Source of the DNA: an uncultured Alteromonadaceae bacterium
GTDB taxonomy: Bacteria > Pseudomonadota > Gammaproteobacteria > Enterobacterales > Alteromonadaceae
NCBI GenBank assembly: GCA_913056495.1
Contig: CAJXMO010000015.1
Location: 1 to 64,000, forward strand
Length of the DNA stretch: 64,000 bases
Direction: 5' to 3'
Shown: positions 8,813-17,804 of the stretch, one piece after another
Position numbering within the stretch: the first letter of the stretch is position 1
Layout of the letters: every line of letters starts with the position of its first letter
Program-made: the position numbers and the translations under genes
The notes under the pieces: generated by a model
The model's input: only the letters and a program-made list of their open reading frames with translations
Databases searched by the model: none
What the model was told of the DNA's origin: nothing

Positions 8813-9766
8813 TTATGGCTCCAACTGCATTTGAACCGGTATGCCGGATGGCAGGTGGCTGACTGAATCCGGCAAGTCAATTTCCGCCAGATAAACCAGC
8901 CGCGAACGGTCTGATTCACTCATACTCTGATAAGGGGTAAAAACGGGGTCTACTGAAAGCCACCTGAGATTTCCCTCTACTGTCTGGTTGAATCCGTCAA
9001 TGGCAATGCTGACTTTCTGTCCCAGTATTAATCTGGCCATATAAGGCTGCGGAATATATACACGGGCGAAAGGTGCACCAGCGGACTGAATCACGGCTAT
9101 GGTTGCATTTTGCGAGACTCGTTCGCCCGGATTATAAGGCAAACTATCTAAAATACCGTCCCGGGTCGCGACTATGGTTAACTCTTTAAGTTTGATTTGC
9201 TCAAGTTTAACTTTTGCTGCCAGCGCATCTACTTCGGCGCTCGCCGCCTGAATATCTTCATGGCGAAATCCGGCATTCAGTTTTTTTAAGCCTTGCTCTG
9301 CTGCATGAAATTGAGCTAACGCCGCCTCTTTTTCAGCTATTGCGTTGTCTTTTTCCGATTTGGATATGGCATTATGTTCAGATAAATTTAGAATTCGGCT
9401 AAGTTGTTTTTGCGCATTGCTCAGCCTAGCTTGAGCACTTTCCAGATTAGCATGGGCTGATTCAATATCTTCTAACCGACTACCCGCGAGCAATTTATTC
9501 AAATTCGCCTGCGCTTTGGCGTGTTCGGCAGTCGCCTGAGCTAAAATAGCGGTTTGCTTATCGCTTGCTAACTGAGCGATAACCTGGCCTTTAGTCACTT
9601 TTTCGCCTTCAGTGACTGATGAAGATATTAAAATTTCGGATGCGCTTGAGGTTAATGCAATTCTGTCCCGTTCTAATATGCCAAATGCCTGCGTTTGATG
9701 TTGAGGGCTGCATGCACTGCATAAAATAAAAAGGCAAATAAAACCGAAAACATGTTTAATTGTCAT
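8813..9766 (-). CDS. HlyD/YbhG-type periplasmic adaptor lipoprotein
   Basis: A 317-residue membrane-fusion protein linking the ABC exporter to the outer membrane. The N terminus has a lipoprotein signal (FICLFILCSAC-S). The biotinyl/lipoyl half-motif SSSVTEGEKVTKGQ lies near residue 50, followed by a long coiled coil (about 85-195) rich in Ala, Gln and Glu, then the second half LDSLPYNPGERV. The ATG at 9766 is preferred over a TTG six codons earlier. The stop is immediately adjacent to the start of the ATPase gene. It is the first gene of the export operon. Confidence 0.87.
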   Translation of the reverse strand: MTIKHVFGFICLFILCSACSPQHQTQAFGILERDRIALTSSASEILISSSVTEGEKVTKGQVIAQLASDKQTAILAQATAEHAKAQANLNKLLAGSRLEDIESAHANLESAQARLSNAQKQLSRILNLSEHNAISKSEKDNAIAEKEAALAQFHAAEQGLKKLNAGFRHEDIQAASAEVDALAAKVKLEQIKLKELTIVATRDGILDSLPYNPGERVSQNATIAVIQSAGAPFARVYIPQPYMARLILGQKVSIAIDGFNQTVEGNLRWLSVDPVFTPYQSMSESDRSRLVYLAEIDLPDSVSHLPSGIPVQMQLEP

Positions 9767-10090
9767 AGGAAAATCCCAATCCAAGCGTACTTAAACTAAT
9801 AGATAACAAGTCAGCCAAAATCAACAATGGAACCTGATTGATTGTATCCGTGTTTGTCTGATTCTCAGCTAAATCGTTATTTAAGGCTGTCGAACCATAG
9901 CTATTTGGTGTATTGATATGCTGTCATGCTGGCTTAATACAGATTTTAAATTTCAGCTTCACCAAGAAAACTTGTCTGAGATCAATAAATATTTAATTTT
10001 TAAATTCTTGTTCACTTGTATTGTGGCTTAAGTCTGATTTTCTGACTATTTTTTAATCATTAGCCAATGTTCAATACAAGGGGATCGAAC
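9767..10090. other. Divergent intergenic region, exporter operon / cytochrome c
   Basis: This 324-base region carries the promoters of the minus-strand exporter operon and the plus-strand cytochrome gene. I see no strong palindrome, repeat or RNA gene in it. Confidence 0.4.
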
Positions 10091-10540
10091 ATGAAATATC
10101 TAATCGCTTTTAGTTTTGCTCTGCTAGCATTGTCCATTTCGAGTTGCCAGAAAGGGCCTGATTCTCCGCGTGGCTTTAGTTTACCCAAAGGGAATATAGA
10201 GCAAGGAGAGCAGGTTTTTATCAAATATAATTGCAGTGGATGCCATCAGATTTCAGGTATACCTCAGCCGGAAAATGCCGAATTATCGATTAAGCTTGGG
10301 GGTAAGAGTACTCAGGTCAAAACCTATGGTGAGCTGGTTACTTCTGTCATTAACCCTTCGCACAAATTTGCCAGCGGATATCCAATGGATATGATTCAGG
10401 AAAATGGTCAGTCAAAAATGACCATTTTTAATGATGTTATGACAGTCTCTGAGTTAATCAATCTGGTTGCTTTTATACAACCGCATTATGAACTCTTGCC
10501 TTATCAAAGTACTGACTATCAATATTATATGTATCATTAA
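10091..10540 (+). CDS. Small c-type cytochrome lipoprotein
   Basis: A 149-residue monohaem cytochrome c, probably anchored in a membrane facing the periplasm. The signal peptide ends in a lipobox-like SISSC near residue 18. The haem site CSGCH lies near residue 48. Met residues around PMDM and MTIFNDVMT are candidates for the sixth haem ligand. The C-terminal LINLVAFIQPHYE resembles the final helix of class I cytochromes. The ATG at 10091 follows AGGGGATCGAAC and gives a proper signal peptide, so it is preferred over an upstream ATG. Electron partner unknown. It diverges from the exporter and converges with a TonB receptor. Confidence 0.82.
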   Translation: MKYLIAFSFALLALSISSCQKGPDSPRGFSLPKGNIEQGEQVFIKYNCSGCHQISGIPQPENAELSIKLGGKSTQVKTYGELVTSVINPSHKFASGYPMDMIQENGQSKMTIFNDVMTVSELINLVAFIQPHYELLPYQSTDYQYYMYH

Positions 10541-10590
10541 TAAATTGATTGAAAGGGAATTATTAAGTCAATAACTCTTTTTCAGCTAAA

Positions 10591-10632
10591 GCCTATTACC
10601 GGATACTCAATTCAATAATCCCGGTAATAGGC
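10591..10632. terminator. Bidirectional hairpin between cytochrome and TonB receptor genes
   Basis: Perfect 12-bp arms GCCTATTACCGG (10591-10602) and CCGGTAATAGGC (10621-10632) surround an 18-base loop. The hairpin sits between two converging genes and probably terminates both, although T-runs are weak. Confidence 0.6.
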
Positions 10633-10656
10633 ATTTATATTGTGGATGGATTGTAT

Positions 10657-12513
10657 TTACCAATGATAAGTGGCACTGAGCGAATATTGCTCACCACGGC
10701 CTGGTGTACCCGGTACTTCTTCGAATGACTCATCCCAAAGATTATCTGCTGATAATGCGATGATTAGCCCTGCAATCTCTGCTGGAGTCAGGGTTAACGT
10801 CAGGTGCGTAAATAAAGCTGAATCGCCACCGTTTCGCAGTTGGTTGTCTTCTTGTTTTCGCCATTCATTATCCAGTTTAACTTCCAGATTGTCAGTGAAT
10901 CGCCAGATTGCGCCCAGTGTAATGCGATGGTTAGGATAATTTAGAGCATAAAAGCTGGCATCTATATCTGCCGAACCATAATCTTCAGACTTTTTGAGGA
11001 AAGTATAACTGGCGACCATTTCTGCATTGTCAAAATAGCGGGTTGCGAGCAACTCTAATCCTGATGTCTCTATGTCGACCGGGTTGGCTGTCCGTGCTGA
11101 AGTAGAGTCAAAACGATAAGTCCAGTCAGTCAGATTGTTGTCTTGACGATAAAATACAGCAGAGTTCATGCGCCAGTTGTAACTGTCCAATATTAACCCT
11201 AGTTCTAGGTTTTGAGTGGTTTCTCGTTCAAGTGAATAGTTACTTCTGAATAATCCGCCTGAGTCGCTACCGCCAATTGCTGTATATCCGGCAACCTGAG
11301 TGGCTTCAGCGTAGGATAAATACAGGGTTTTTGCGCTGCCGTCAGAATTTAATGTATGCCAGCTCATATCGCCCAATAATGAAACCTGATTATCATCCCG
11401 GTTGGTATCATCCAAAGCGGCACCTAAGCGAATCCTTAACTGTTCATTTTGCGCAAGCTGTGTCCGGTATTCAGGTAAAATACTGGCTTTAATATAACTT
11501 CGGGTCGTAAAGTTATTTTCCAGAGAACTTGATTTGATTGAATCTGCTGTTAATTGAGTTGCATAATTCAGTGCAAACGAATCATTGTATGAATGATGCC
11601 CCGAAATGGCCAGCGAGCTGACTTGGGTTTCATGAAAAGACTGGAAAGATTCAGGGTTTTCCCGCGAGAATACATAGTGATCATTATGACGGCGATAATA
11701 GGCTGATATTTCAAATGAACTGTCTGTTGCATAACTTTGTTGATGGTTTAGTACAAAAAGTTTGGTTTGCAGATCTTCTGTTTCATTGACATTAAACGGG
11801 GTATACATGTTCGGCCAGCCAAAAAACTTTTCCTGTATACCAAAAAATAAATCTGTTTGTGACTGTTTACCTGCTAACTGAATTCGGCCTGATGCTCTTT
11901 TAAAGTCGTGATCGCCATTGTCGATTGAACCTTCACTGGCTGAACGCGAAACCTCACCTTCAAATCCTAGCTGCCAGTTACTGTTTCCATTGAGCGGCTG
12001 ACGTAAACCGGCATGAATACTTTGCATATTGAAGTCATTACTGCCTGCGCCAAGAGATATACTGCCCGCAGACTGAACCGGTTTCCAGTTAAAATCAATA
12101 GTACCGACAGAACTGTTAAAGCCGTAAAGCGCATTGTCTGCACCAGTTAAAATATAAGGGCCTTGTAACGTATGCGGGGCAATGGGTAGTTCGGCAACAT
12201 AATGTCCGGTTTGAGGATCAAATAAGGTTGCACTCCCGACACTAAAACCTGTATTTTCGAAAATTCCGCCACGGATACTAATATCTGCTTGCGCTTCGGC
12301 CATGTTGCGTGACTGCACATCTACTCGGGGATCATATTCTAAATTAGAGACGGGTGAATCAAAGGTTCCAACTGGTTTTTTGTTTGCCGTAGGTGAAGCT
12401 TCAACTGTGATTCTTTCAATGTCACTCGGGAGATCGTTGGGTTCTGCTGCGAATGAAAATGCAGGCAGGCTGCCAATTATTAAGGGTAAAATGCTATGTG
12501 CTGATCGTATCAT
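10657..12513 (-). CDS. TonB-dependent outer-membrane receptor, substrate unknown
   Basis: A 618-residue receptor with signal peptide (to about residue 22), a plug domain (about 35-150) with the ISIRGG block near residue 78, and a beta-barrel ending in the terminal aromatic signature SLSATYHW. It is short for the class and lacks FecA-type extensions. ERITVEASPT after the signal peptide probably serves as TonB box. No carbohydrate or siderophore enzyme is adjacent; the nearest neighbour is the convergent cytochrome c gene. The substrate cannot be assigned. Confidence 0.8.
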   Translation of the reverse strand: MIRSAHSILPLIIGSLPAFSFAAEPNDLPSDIERITVEASPTANKKPVGTFDSPVSNLEYDPRVDVQSRNMAEAQADISIRGGIFENTGFSVGSATLFDPQTGHYVAELPIAPHTLQGPYILTGADNALYGFNSSVGTIDFNWKPVQSAGSISLGAGSNDFNMQSIHAGLRQPLNGNSNWQLGFEGEVSRSASEGSIDNGDHDFKRASGRIQLAGKQSQTDLFFGIQEKFFGWPNMYTPFNVNETEDLQTKLFVLNHQQSYATDSSFEISAYYRRHNDHYVFSRENPESFQSFHETQVSSLAISGHHSYNDSFALNYATQLTADSIKSSSLENNFTTRSYIKASILPEYRTQLAQNEQLRIRLGAALDDTNRDDNQVSLLGDMSWHTLNSDGSAKTLYLSYAEATQVAGYTAIGGSDSGGLFRSNYSLERETTQNLELGLILDSYNWRMNSAVFYRQDNNLTDWTYRFDSTSARTANPVDIETSGLELLATRYFDNAEMVASYTFLKKSEDYGSADIDASFYALNYPNHRITLGAIWRFTDNLEVKLDNEWRKQEDNQLRNGGDSALFTHLTLTLTPAEIAGLIIALSADNLWDESFEEVPGTPGRGEQYSLSATYHW

Positions 12514-12914
12514 CTGAAATATCTCTTTAAACGCTGAAAACCTACCCCGACCGACGATGATTACATTTTATAAAGGGTTTGATGCAAAAGTTAAATAGGC
12601 GCTGAGCTCGTTATTTAACTGACGAAACCAATTTATAGAATGAATGCAATAAGATTAATTCGGGGATAGTAGAAAAGTAATAACTGTTATTTGGCGCTAT
12701 TGTAACTGAATTCAAAAAAAATGCATTTGCTTAGAAAAGCGATTCACTCTGGCGGTTAGAAGGCTTGCCAGTTTATTAACCAAAGGCCTGCGTGAATTTA
12801 TTGAATCAAATCCGTGATTTTTAGCGCGTAACATATAAAAGCCCCACCTGTGGGGTGGGGCGTTCCACTTCTTATTGAGTGAGTGGTTTAAAATTATCAG
12901 ATTATCTAAATGGA
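12514..12914. other. Intergenic stretch upstream of the TonB receptor
   Basis: It contains the TonB receptor promoter region and, at its left end of interest, the terminator of the FNT gene (12841-12861). Otherwise I see no gene, repeat or structured RNA that I can name. Confidence 0.4.
12841..12861 (-). terminator. Terminator of the cynS-FNT operon
   Basis: Stem GCCCCACC / GGTGGGGC with a 5-base loop, followed on the minus strand by CTTTTATATG. It lies about 55 bases past the stop of the FNT gene. Confidence 0.75.
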
Positions 12915-13727
12915 TTAAGCTGCTTGTCGCGCTGGAGAAGTGCGAACGTGCGTTAAATATAATGGCAAACCAACCAGCAGGAAACCACCGACTAAATTAC
13001 CTAAAGCAGTTGGCAATTCATTCCACAATAAATAATCAGAAACAGTGAATTCGCCACCCATAATCATAGAAAACGGGAATAAGAACATGTTTACGATTGA
13101 ATGCTCAAAGCCCATAAAGAAGAACAGCATAACCGGCATCCACATCGCTGCCATTTTTGCACCGGCTGAAGTTGAAATCATAGCGCCAACTACACCCATA
13201 GAAACCATCCAGTTGCACAACATGCCGCGGATAAAGATTGTAAACCAACCTGCGACACCATGTTCCTGATAGCCGACCGTTCTGGATTCACCAATTGCAC
13301 TCACTTTTGCCGCGAGTGCGCCGCCATCAACTGAATAGCCGTAGGTTAAAATAAAAGAAACAAAAAATGCGGTGGTCAGAGCGCCGGCAAAGTTACCGAC
13401 AAATACTAATCCCCAATTTCGCATCAGCCCGCCAAAAGTAACCCCGGGTCGTTTATCAATCAGTGAAAGTGGAACCAGCGTAAATACACCGGTTAATAAA
13501 TCAAATTTCATTAAGTACAACATAATGAAACCGACCGGGAATAAAACGGCGCCAACCAAGGGGCTGCCTGTTTTAACGGCTACGGTAATTGCAAATACGG
13601 CAGCCAGACCTAAAATGGCGCCGGCCATAAATGCACGAATAAAGGTATCTTTGGTAGACATAAAGACTTTTTGTTCGCCTGAATCCACCATTTTTGTTAC
13701 AAATTCACTGGGTTCTATATAAGCCAT
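12915..13727 (-). CDS. Formate/nitrite transporter (FNT) family channel, linked to cyanase
   Basis: A 270-residue inner-membrane protein with six predicted helices, of the FocA/NirC family that conducts small monovalent anions. The pore His lies in GFEHSIVNMF, and the family motifs VGNFAGAL and LGNLVGGFLLVG are present. The ATG at 13727 follows AAGGGG by 8 bases; a longer reading frame upstream is not supported. It lies downstream of cynS on the same strand. This context suggests it imports cyanate or exports or balances a related anion such as bicarbonate (inference). It replaces the MFS-type CynX or the ABC transporter CynABD found with cyanase elsewhere. Confidence 0.85.
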   Translation of the reverse strand: MAYIEPSEFVTKMVDSGEQKVFMSTKDTFIRAFMAGAILGLAAVFAITVAVKTGSPLVGAVLFPVGFIMLYLMKFDLLTGVFTLVPLSLIDKRPGVTFGGLMRNWGLVFVGNFAGALTTAFFVSFILTYGYSVDGGALAAKVSAIGESRTVGYQEHGVAGWFTIFIRGMLCNWMVSMGVVGAMISTSAGAKMAAMWMPVMLFFFMGFEHSIVNMFLFPFSMIMGGEFTVSDYLLWNELPTALGNLVGGFLLVGLPLYLTHVRTSPARQAA

Positions 13728-13775
13728 GTGTGTACCCCTTGCTGAGTGTTGTAAGTTATTTTGTGTTATGAATAA

Positions 13776-13848
13776 TGCAGTGCAGTTGCGCACTGCACTG
13801 CAGAGCTAAATAAACTTAAATAGCGATATTCGCCATTTAAGTTTATTT
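13776..13848 (-). promoter_or_regulatory. Two strong hairpins between cynS and the FNT gene
   Basis: The first hairpin has perfect 11-bp arms TGCAGTGCAGT (13776-13786) and ACTGCACTGCA (13792-13802). The second has perfect 14-bp arms AAATAAACTTAAAT (13808-13821) and ATTTAAGTTTATTT (13835-13848). Both lie in the 131-base gap of the operon. They may set unequal expression or protect mRNA ends (inference). Confidence 0.6.
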
Positions 13849-13858
13849 CGCTCTATAT

Positions 13859-14299
13859 TTACCAAACTTTGTAAGGTAAAAATTTACCGTTTAACGTTAA
13901 AATTACGCGATCACCTTTTGGATCTTCCACTTTGTCGACATCCATGGTGAAGTCGATTGCACTCATAATGCCGTCACCAAATTTTTCCTGGATCACTTCT
14001 TTGAGCGTATCACCGTATACGCCAACGACTTCGTATAGGCGGTAAATTAACGGATCTTGCGGTACGGCTTCGTCCCAGGTTTTAGTCGGGAACTCAGATA
14101 GCACAGAGCAGGCTTCGGCGGGCAAACCTAAAAAGCTGACGAGCTTATCCGCAATCGGTGCGGGACAGCTGTTCATGCCTAAACAGACAGAGGTTGTCCA
14201 AACGGTAGACATACCAATTGCATCGGCAATACCTTCCCAGGTTAATCCTTTTTCTTTTTTAATCGCGAAAATTTCTTCTGTGACATCAATACGTTTCAT
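13859..14299 (-). CDS. cynS: Cyanate hydratase (cyanase)
   Basis: A 146-residue cytoplasmic enzyme converting cyanate and bicarbonate to ammonia and CO2 (via carbamate). The N-terminal half is a helical DNA-binding-like fold. The C-terminal catalytic domain keeps the three active-site residues: Arg87 and Glu90 in YRLYE, and Ser113 in GIMSAIDF, matching R96, E99 and S122 of E. coli. Length is slightly shorter than the 156-residue E. coli protein. It is the first gene of a two-gene operon with the FNT channel. A sigma-54 promoter lies about 115 bases upstream, and a divergent sigma-54 activator gene follows, so it is probably induced by a specific signal. Confidence 0.96.
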   Translation of the reverse strand: MKRIDVTEEIFAIKKEKGLTWEGIADAIGMSTVWTTSVCLGMNSCPAPIADKLVSFLGLPAEACSVLSEFPTKTWDEAVPQDPLIYRLYEVVGVYGDTLKEVIQEKFGDGIMSAIDFTMDVDKVEDPKGDRVILTLNGKFLPYKVW

Positions 14300-14414
14300 C
14301 GTTATACCCTCTAGCTTTTATTGATTTTGAAAATGCACAAATTAAGCGCAAGTTTTAGATTGAGAGGTTTTTGTTAGGCGGGTCGCAAAATAAAAACCTC
14401 AGTACGGGTATATT

Positions 14415-14431
14415 TGCGATAAGTGTGCCAA
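14415..14431 (-). promoter_or_regulatory. Sigma-54 (-24/-12) promoter of cynS
   Basis: The minus strand reads TTGGCACACTTATCGCA. This places GG and GC exactly 10 bases apart and matches the RpoN consensus TGGCAC-N5-TTGCA in all but one key base. It faces cynS, with transcription expected near 14403. It matches the presence of a divergent sigma-54 activator gene. Confidence 0.85.
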
Positions 14432-14497
14432 CTATGAAAATTAATTTAAGGTATTGATAAAGTTGAATATTTTATTGTTTTGTTTTTCTGATAATTA

Positions 14498-14549
14498 AAC
14501 GAAATATCGTTGAAAACGATAATTCGTTTTAATATAACGAAAAATCGTT
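14498..14549. promoter_or_regulatory. Three palindromic activator sites (AACGA-N4-TCGTT)
   Basis: Three 14-bp sites share AACGA and TCGTT half-sites: AACGAAATATCGTT (14498), AACGATAATTCGTT (14515) and AACGAAAAATCGTT (14536). They lie about 70-135 bases upstream of the sigma-54 promoter, the usual position of an enhancer-binding activator, and 55 bases before the activator's own start, so autoregulation is possible. Confidence 0.75.
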
Positions 14550-14604
14550 TTTGGGTATGGTTTTTGAATGGCTTTAAATACACGGAATAAACTGAACCTA
14601 ATGT

Positions 14605-16464
14605 ATGCAATCTCTTATATTTGAACAGGCCCCCAGCGCACTCTTATTGGTTGATCCCTATAATGACTGTATCCGTAAGGCGAATGTGGCTGCCTGTGAT
14701 TTATTTAATATTGAAACCAGTCAATTGCATCAGATCAAAGTCAGCGCTTTGTTTAAAGCCTGTTTGCCAATGCTACACGCTTTTAGCGAAGCGATAATGG
14801 TGCAAGGGCAAGCCGTCAGCAGTGAGTTATATATTCAGTCAAAGCAAAACCCGCTGTATTTAGATATTAAAGCAAAATATTTGGAGCCCTATATTTTGTT
14901 TAGCTGCGAAGACAGTCGCAGTAACTTTAAATACAGGGCACAGGCCATTGCACAATCAAACTATCAGGCGGGTTTATTGAACTGGAAGCAAAATGAATCT
15001 GTTTTTGATGAAATAGAAAGGCATAACCAGTTGTTATTGTCTGCTGTGGGTGATGGTATTTATGGTGTTGATGCGAATGGCTGTACTACCTTTGTCAATC
15101 AAGCTGCAGAGCAAATACTGGGTTGGATGAAAAGTGAAATTACCGGTAAAAAAATTCACAATATCATTCACCACAGTCATGAAACGGGCGCTCACTATCA
15201 TGCACGGCATTGTCCAATTTATGCATCGTTTCGCGATGGTAAAGTACATTTTGTTGATGATGAAGTTTTCTGGCATAAATCCGGCAGCGCTATACCGGTC
15301 GAATATACCAGTACACCAGTCACAGATAACGGTGAATTGGTTGGCGCTGTCGTTGTATTTAGAGATATTACTGAACGAAAAAAAAATCAGCAAAAATTAC
15401 TGAGTGCATTGGATGAAATTGCGTCGCTTAAACAAAAACTGGAAGCTGAAAATGCTTATTTATTAGAAGAACTGAATGCAGACTTTAACCATCACCAAAT
15501 TATTGGACAAAGTGCAGTATTACAGCGATTGGTCCAACAAATTGAATTGGTTGGCCCCACAGCTGCTAATGTCCTGGTTATCGGTGAATCCGGAACCGGC
15601 AAAGAGCTAATTGCTCGTGCATTACATGAAATCAGCGACCGAAAATCCCGACCTTTAATTAAAGTAAACTGTGCAGCCATACCTACTGAGTTATTTGAAA
15701 GTGAGTTTTTTGGTCATATAAAAGGTGCGTTTTCGGGCGCAATTGCAGAGCGGGTTGGACGATTTGAACTGGCCGACGGTGGTACTATCTTTTTAGATGA
15801 AATTGGAGAAATTCCGTTACAGCTACAAAGTAAGTTGTTACGAGTATTGCAGGAACAGCAGTTTGAACGAGTCGGCGACTCTAAAACCCGGAATGTGGAT
15901 GTGCGTGTGATTGCCGCAACCAATCGCGATTTAAAACAGCTGGTAGCAGAAAATAAATTCAGAGAAGATTTATATTTCAGATTGAATGTATTTCCGATTG
16001 ACTCTCCACCTCTGCGCGAACGTCTTGATGATATTCCAGTATTATTGGCCCATTTTATCAATAAAGTCTGTAGCCGGCTGAATCAACCTAAACCCAGTAT
16101 CAGTAAAGCTCAAATGCAGCATCTGCAATCTTATCGTTGGCCGGGAAACATCAGGGAGCTAGAAAATATTATTGAACGTCAGGTGATTTTAGCAAAAGGC
16201 GGGAAATTAGATTTTAGTTTTTTAGTGGATAAGCCCGAACAGGTAAATTCATCTCAGATTAGCGCGGTTAAACCAGATGAGCTAATGACTAATAATCAGT
16301 ACCAGACACTGGAAATCGCCAACATAGAAAAAGCCCTCAAGCAAAGCAAAGGCAAGATATATGGTGATAATGGTGCTGCAGAACTTTTGGGGCTTAAGCC
16401 TACAACACTGGCCTCAAAAATTAAAAAATACCGGATAGATAAAAAAGCGCTTGTTTCAAGCTAA
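14605..16464 (+). CDS. PAS-domain sigma-54-dependent activator, probable cyanase regulator
   Basis: A 619-residue enhancer-binding protein. Residues 1-115 look like a degenerate PAS domain, and 135-260 form a clear PAS domain ending [12 protein letters not shown] coiled linker precedes the AAA+ domain (about 300-530) with Walker A GESGTGKE, Walker [12 protein letters not shown] and the Arg-finger region [10 protein letters not shown]. The sigma-54 contact loop reads GAFSGA rather than the usual GAFTGA. A Fis-type HTH (about 570-615) ends the protein. There is no response-regulator domain, so it probably senses a ligand or redox state. It is divergent from cynS, with sigma-54 and activator sites between the genes. 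Confidence 0.9.
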   Translation: MQSLIFEQAPSALLLVDPYNDCIRKANVAACDLFNIETSQLHQIKVSALFKACLPMLHAFSEAIMVQGQAVSSELYIQSKQNPLYLDIKAKYLEPYILFSCEDSRSNFKYRAQAIAQSNYQAGLLNWKQNESVFDEIERHNQLLLSAVGDGIYGVDANGCTTFVNQAAEQILGWMKSEITGKKIHNIIHHSHETGAHYHARHCPIYASFRDGKVHFVDDEVFWHKSGSAIPVEYTSTPVTDNGELVGAVVVFRDITERKKNQQKLLSALDEIASLKQKLEAENAYLLEELNADFNHHQIIGQSAVLQRLVQQIELVGPTAANVLVIGESGTGKELIARALHEISDRKSRPLIKVNCAAIPTELFESEFFGHIKGAFSGAIAERVGRFELADGGTIFLDEIGEIPLQLQSKLLRVLQEQQFERVGDSKTRNVDVRVIAATNRDLKQLVAENKFREDLYFRLNVFPIDSPPLRERLDDIPVLLAHFINKVCSRLNQPKPSISKAQMQHLQSYRWPGNIRELENIIERQVILAKGGKLDFSFLVDKPEQVNSSQISAVKPDELMTNNQYQTLEIANIEKALKQSKGKIYGDNGAAELLGLKPTTLASKIKKYRIDKKALVSS

Positions 16465-16507
16465 AGGTCGTGACTCAGGGCAGGTTTTAAGCCGCCCGAA
16501 TTATGGT

Positions 16508-17527
16508 TCACACACTATCTCTTTCCAGTAGCTCGCAGCTTAATTCCAGATGAAGGTGGTAATTTCCCGGTTTTTGTATCATCTTCTGACTTTCCAAAAT
16601 ACGCAGTGCTTCTGAGGGCAGGGCTTCAAACGGTAGTTTGATGGTGGTGAGTTTTGGCTCTACTAAATCGAGGGAAAATATGCCATCCATGCCAATCACT
16701 GAGACATCTTGAGGGACTCTCAAACCATTCTTTTGCAGCGCTGAAATAGCCCCGAGTGCAAGGCCATCTGTGACACAAAACAATGCACTAACCGGGTTAT
16801 TTGTGTGTGCTTTTAACCATTTATCTACGGCCTCTTCGGCAGCGATATCGCTGTAATCATCACACTGAATATGGAAATCGGAATTTAATGCAATTTTTGC
16901 ATTATATAAACTGTCTCTGTAGCCGCTTTCACGTAAATAAATGGTTTGGCGACCGGTGTAACTCAATAAACCAATATTTTGGTGGCCATGATTAATTAAA
17001 TAATCCACCGCCATCATAGCGCCATAGCGATTACTGAATCCAACAGAATCAATATTCATGCTTCTGTCTTCGCCGTTAATTAAAATGCTGGGGATCGGAT
17101 ATTCACTGATAGTGGTCAACAGGGCTGAATCGTCCGCCCAGACAACAATGATCGCAGCATAATCTTGTTGTGCCAGAGTTTGTTTTAATCGCTCAACCGA
17201 GTTTTGGTTATCCTGAGTGAGCAATGAACCTAATTTTATATTTTGTTCGTTACAGAGATTTTTAAGCGCTTCAATCAGGGTATAAGAAATCATATTACCG
17301 CTTTGATTGAGCACAGCATCTCTGGGGGTTACCAATAATATTTGCTTGCCACTAAATACAGACTGCGGTGATCTATTCTGTTTTATTTTATCTAAATAGC
17401 CTGTTTCACGGGCAATGTCTAATACCCGGCTGGCGACCGGCTGGCTAATTTTAGCGGTTCCGTTTAATACACGTGATACTGTACTGACAGATACTTCCGC
17501 ACGTTTGGCTATTTCTTTTAAAGTCAC
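16508..17527 (-). CDS. LacI-family transcriptional regulator
   Basis: A 339-residue repressor-type protein. The N-terminal HTH (MTLKEIAKRAEVSVSTVSRVLNG) and hinge are typical of LacI/GalR. The C-terminal periplasmic-binding-protein-like domain keeps motifs such as FCVTDGLALGAISAL and DVSVIGMDG. It is divergent from the uronic-oligosaccharide gene cluster beginning at 17805 and is its probable local regulator. The ligand is unknown. It could also bind the distant TGAYACCGGTRTCA sites, although none lies near its own promoter. Confidence 0.9.
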   Translation of the reverse strand: MTLKEIAKRAEVSVSTVSRVLNGTAKISQPVASRVLDIARETGYLDKIKQNRSPQSVFSGKQILLVTPRDAVLNQSGNMISYTLIEALKNLCNEQNIKLGSLLTQDNQNSVERLKQTLAQQDYAAIIVVWADDSALLTTISEYPIPSILINGEDRSMNIDSVGFSNRYGAMMAVDYLINHGHQNIGLLSYTGRQTIYLRESGYRDSLYNAKIALNSDFHIQCDDYSDIAAEEAVDKWLKAHTNNPVSALFCVTDGLALGAISALQKNGLRVPQDVSVIGMDGIFSLDLVEPKLTTIKLPFEALPSEALRILESQKMIQKPGNYHLHLELSCELLERDSV

Positions 17528-17606
17528 ACCAGAGTCTCAGTTATGGCTACATTTATGACAACATTTTATCAATATAAATTTGTATTTTGCAAATGATTAC
17601 AAATAT

Positions 17607-17621
17607 ATGCAAAATTTGCAT
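17607..17621. promoter_or_regulatory. Perfect 15-bp palindrome between lacI-type gene and hydrolase
   Basis: ATGCAAAATTTGCAT is a perfect inverted repeat in the divergent promoter region. Nearby TTTGCA and TGCAAA half-sites recur at about 17587, 17720 and 17745. It is the best candidate operator for the LacI-family regulator. Confidence 0.45.
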
Positions 17622-17804
17622 TGTTTTACATCTTGTTTAAACGCTTTTTAGCGTAGGTTTATACTCATGAATGCTGCTATTCTAGCTATTTCAAACGGTA
17701 AACTTCATTTTAATTAATGCAAATAATGCAAAAATAAAAATATGTTTGCATTGGTATACAAACTATATACAATAAAACTACAAATTAGTAATTGAGTGAG
17801 TGTA

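Noticed and set aside
13372..13722. Plus-strand 116-codon frame opposite the FNT gene
   Set aside because: It is the antisense shadow of a clear membrane channel gene, without ribosome-binding site or family features.
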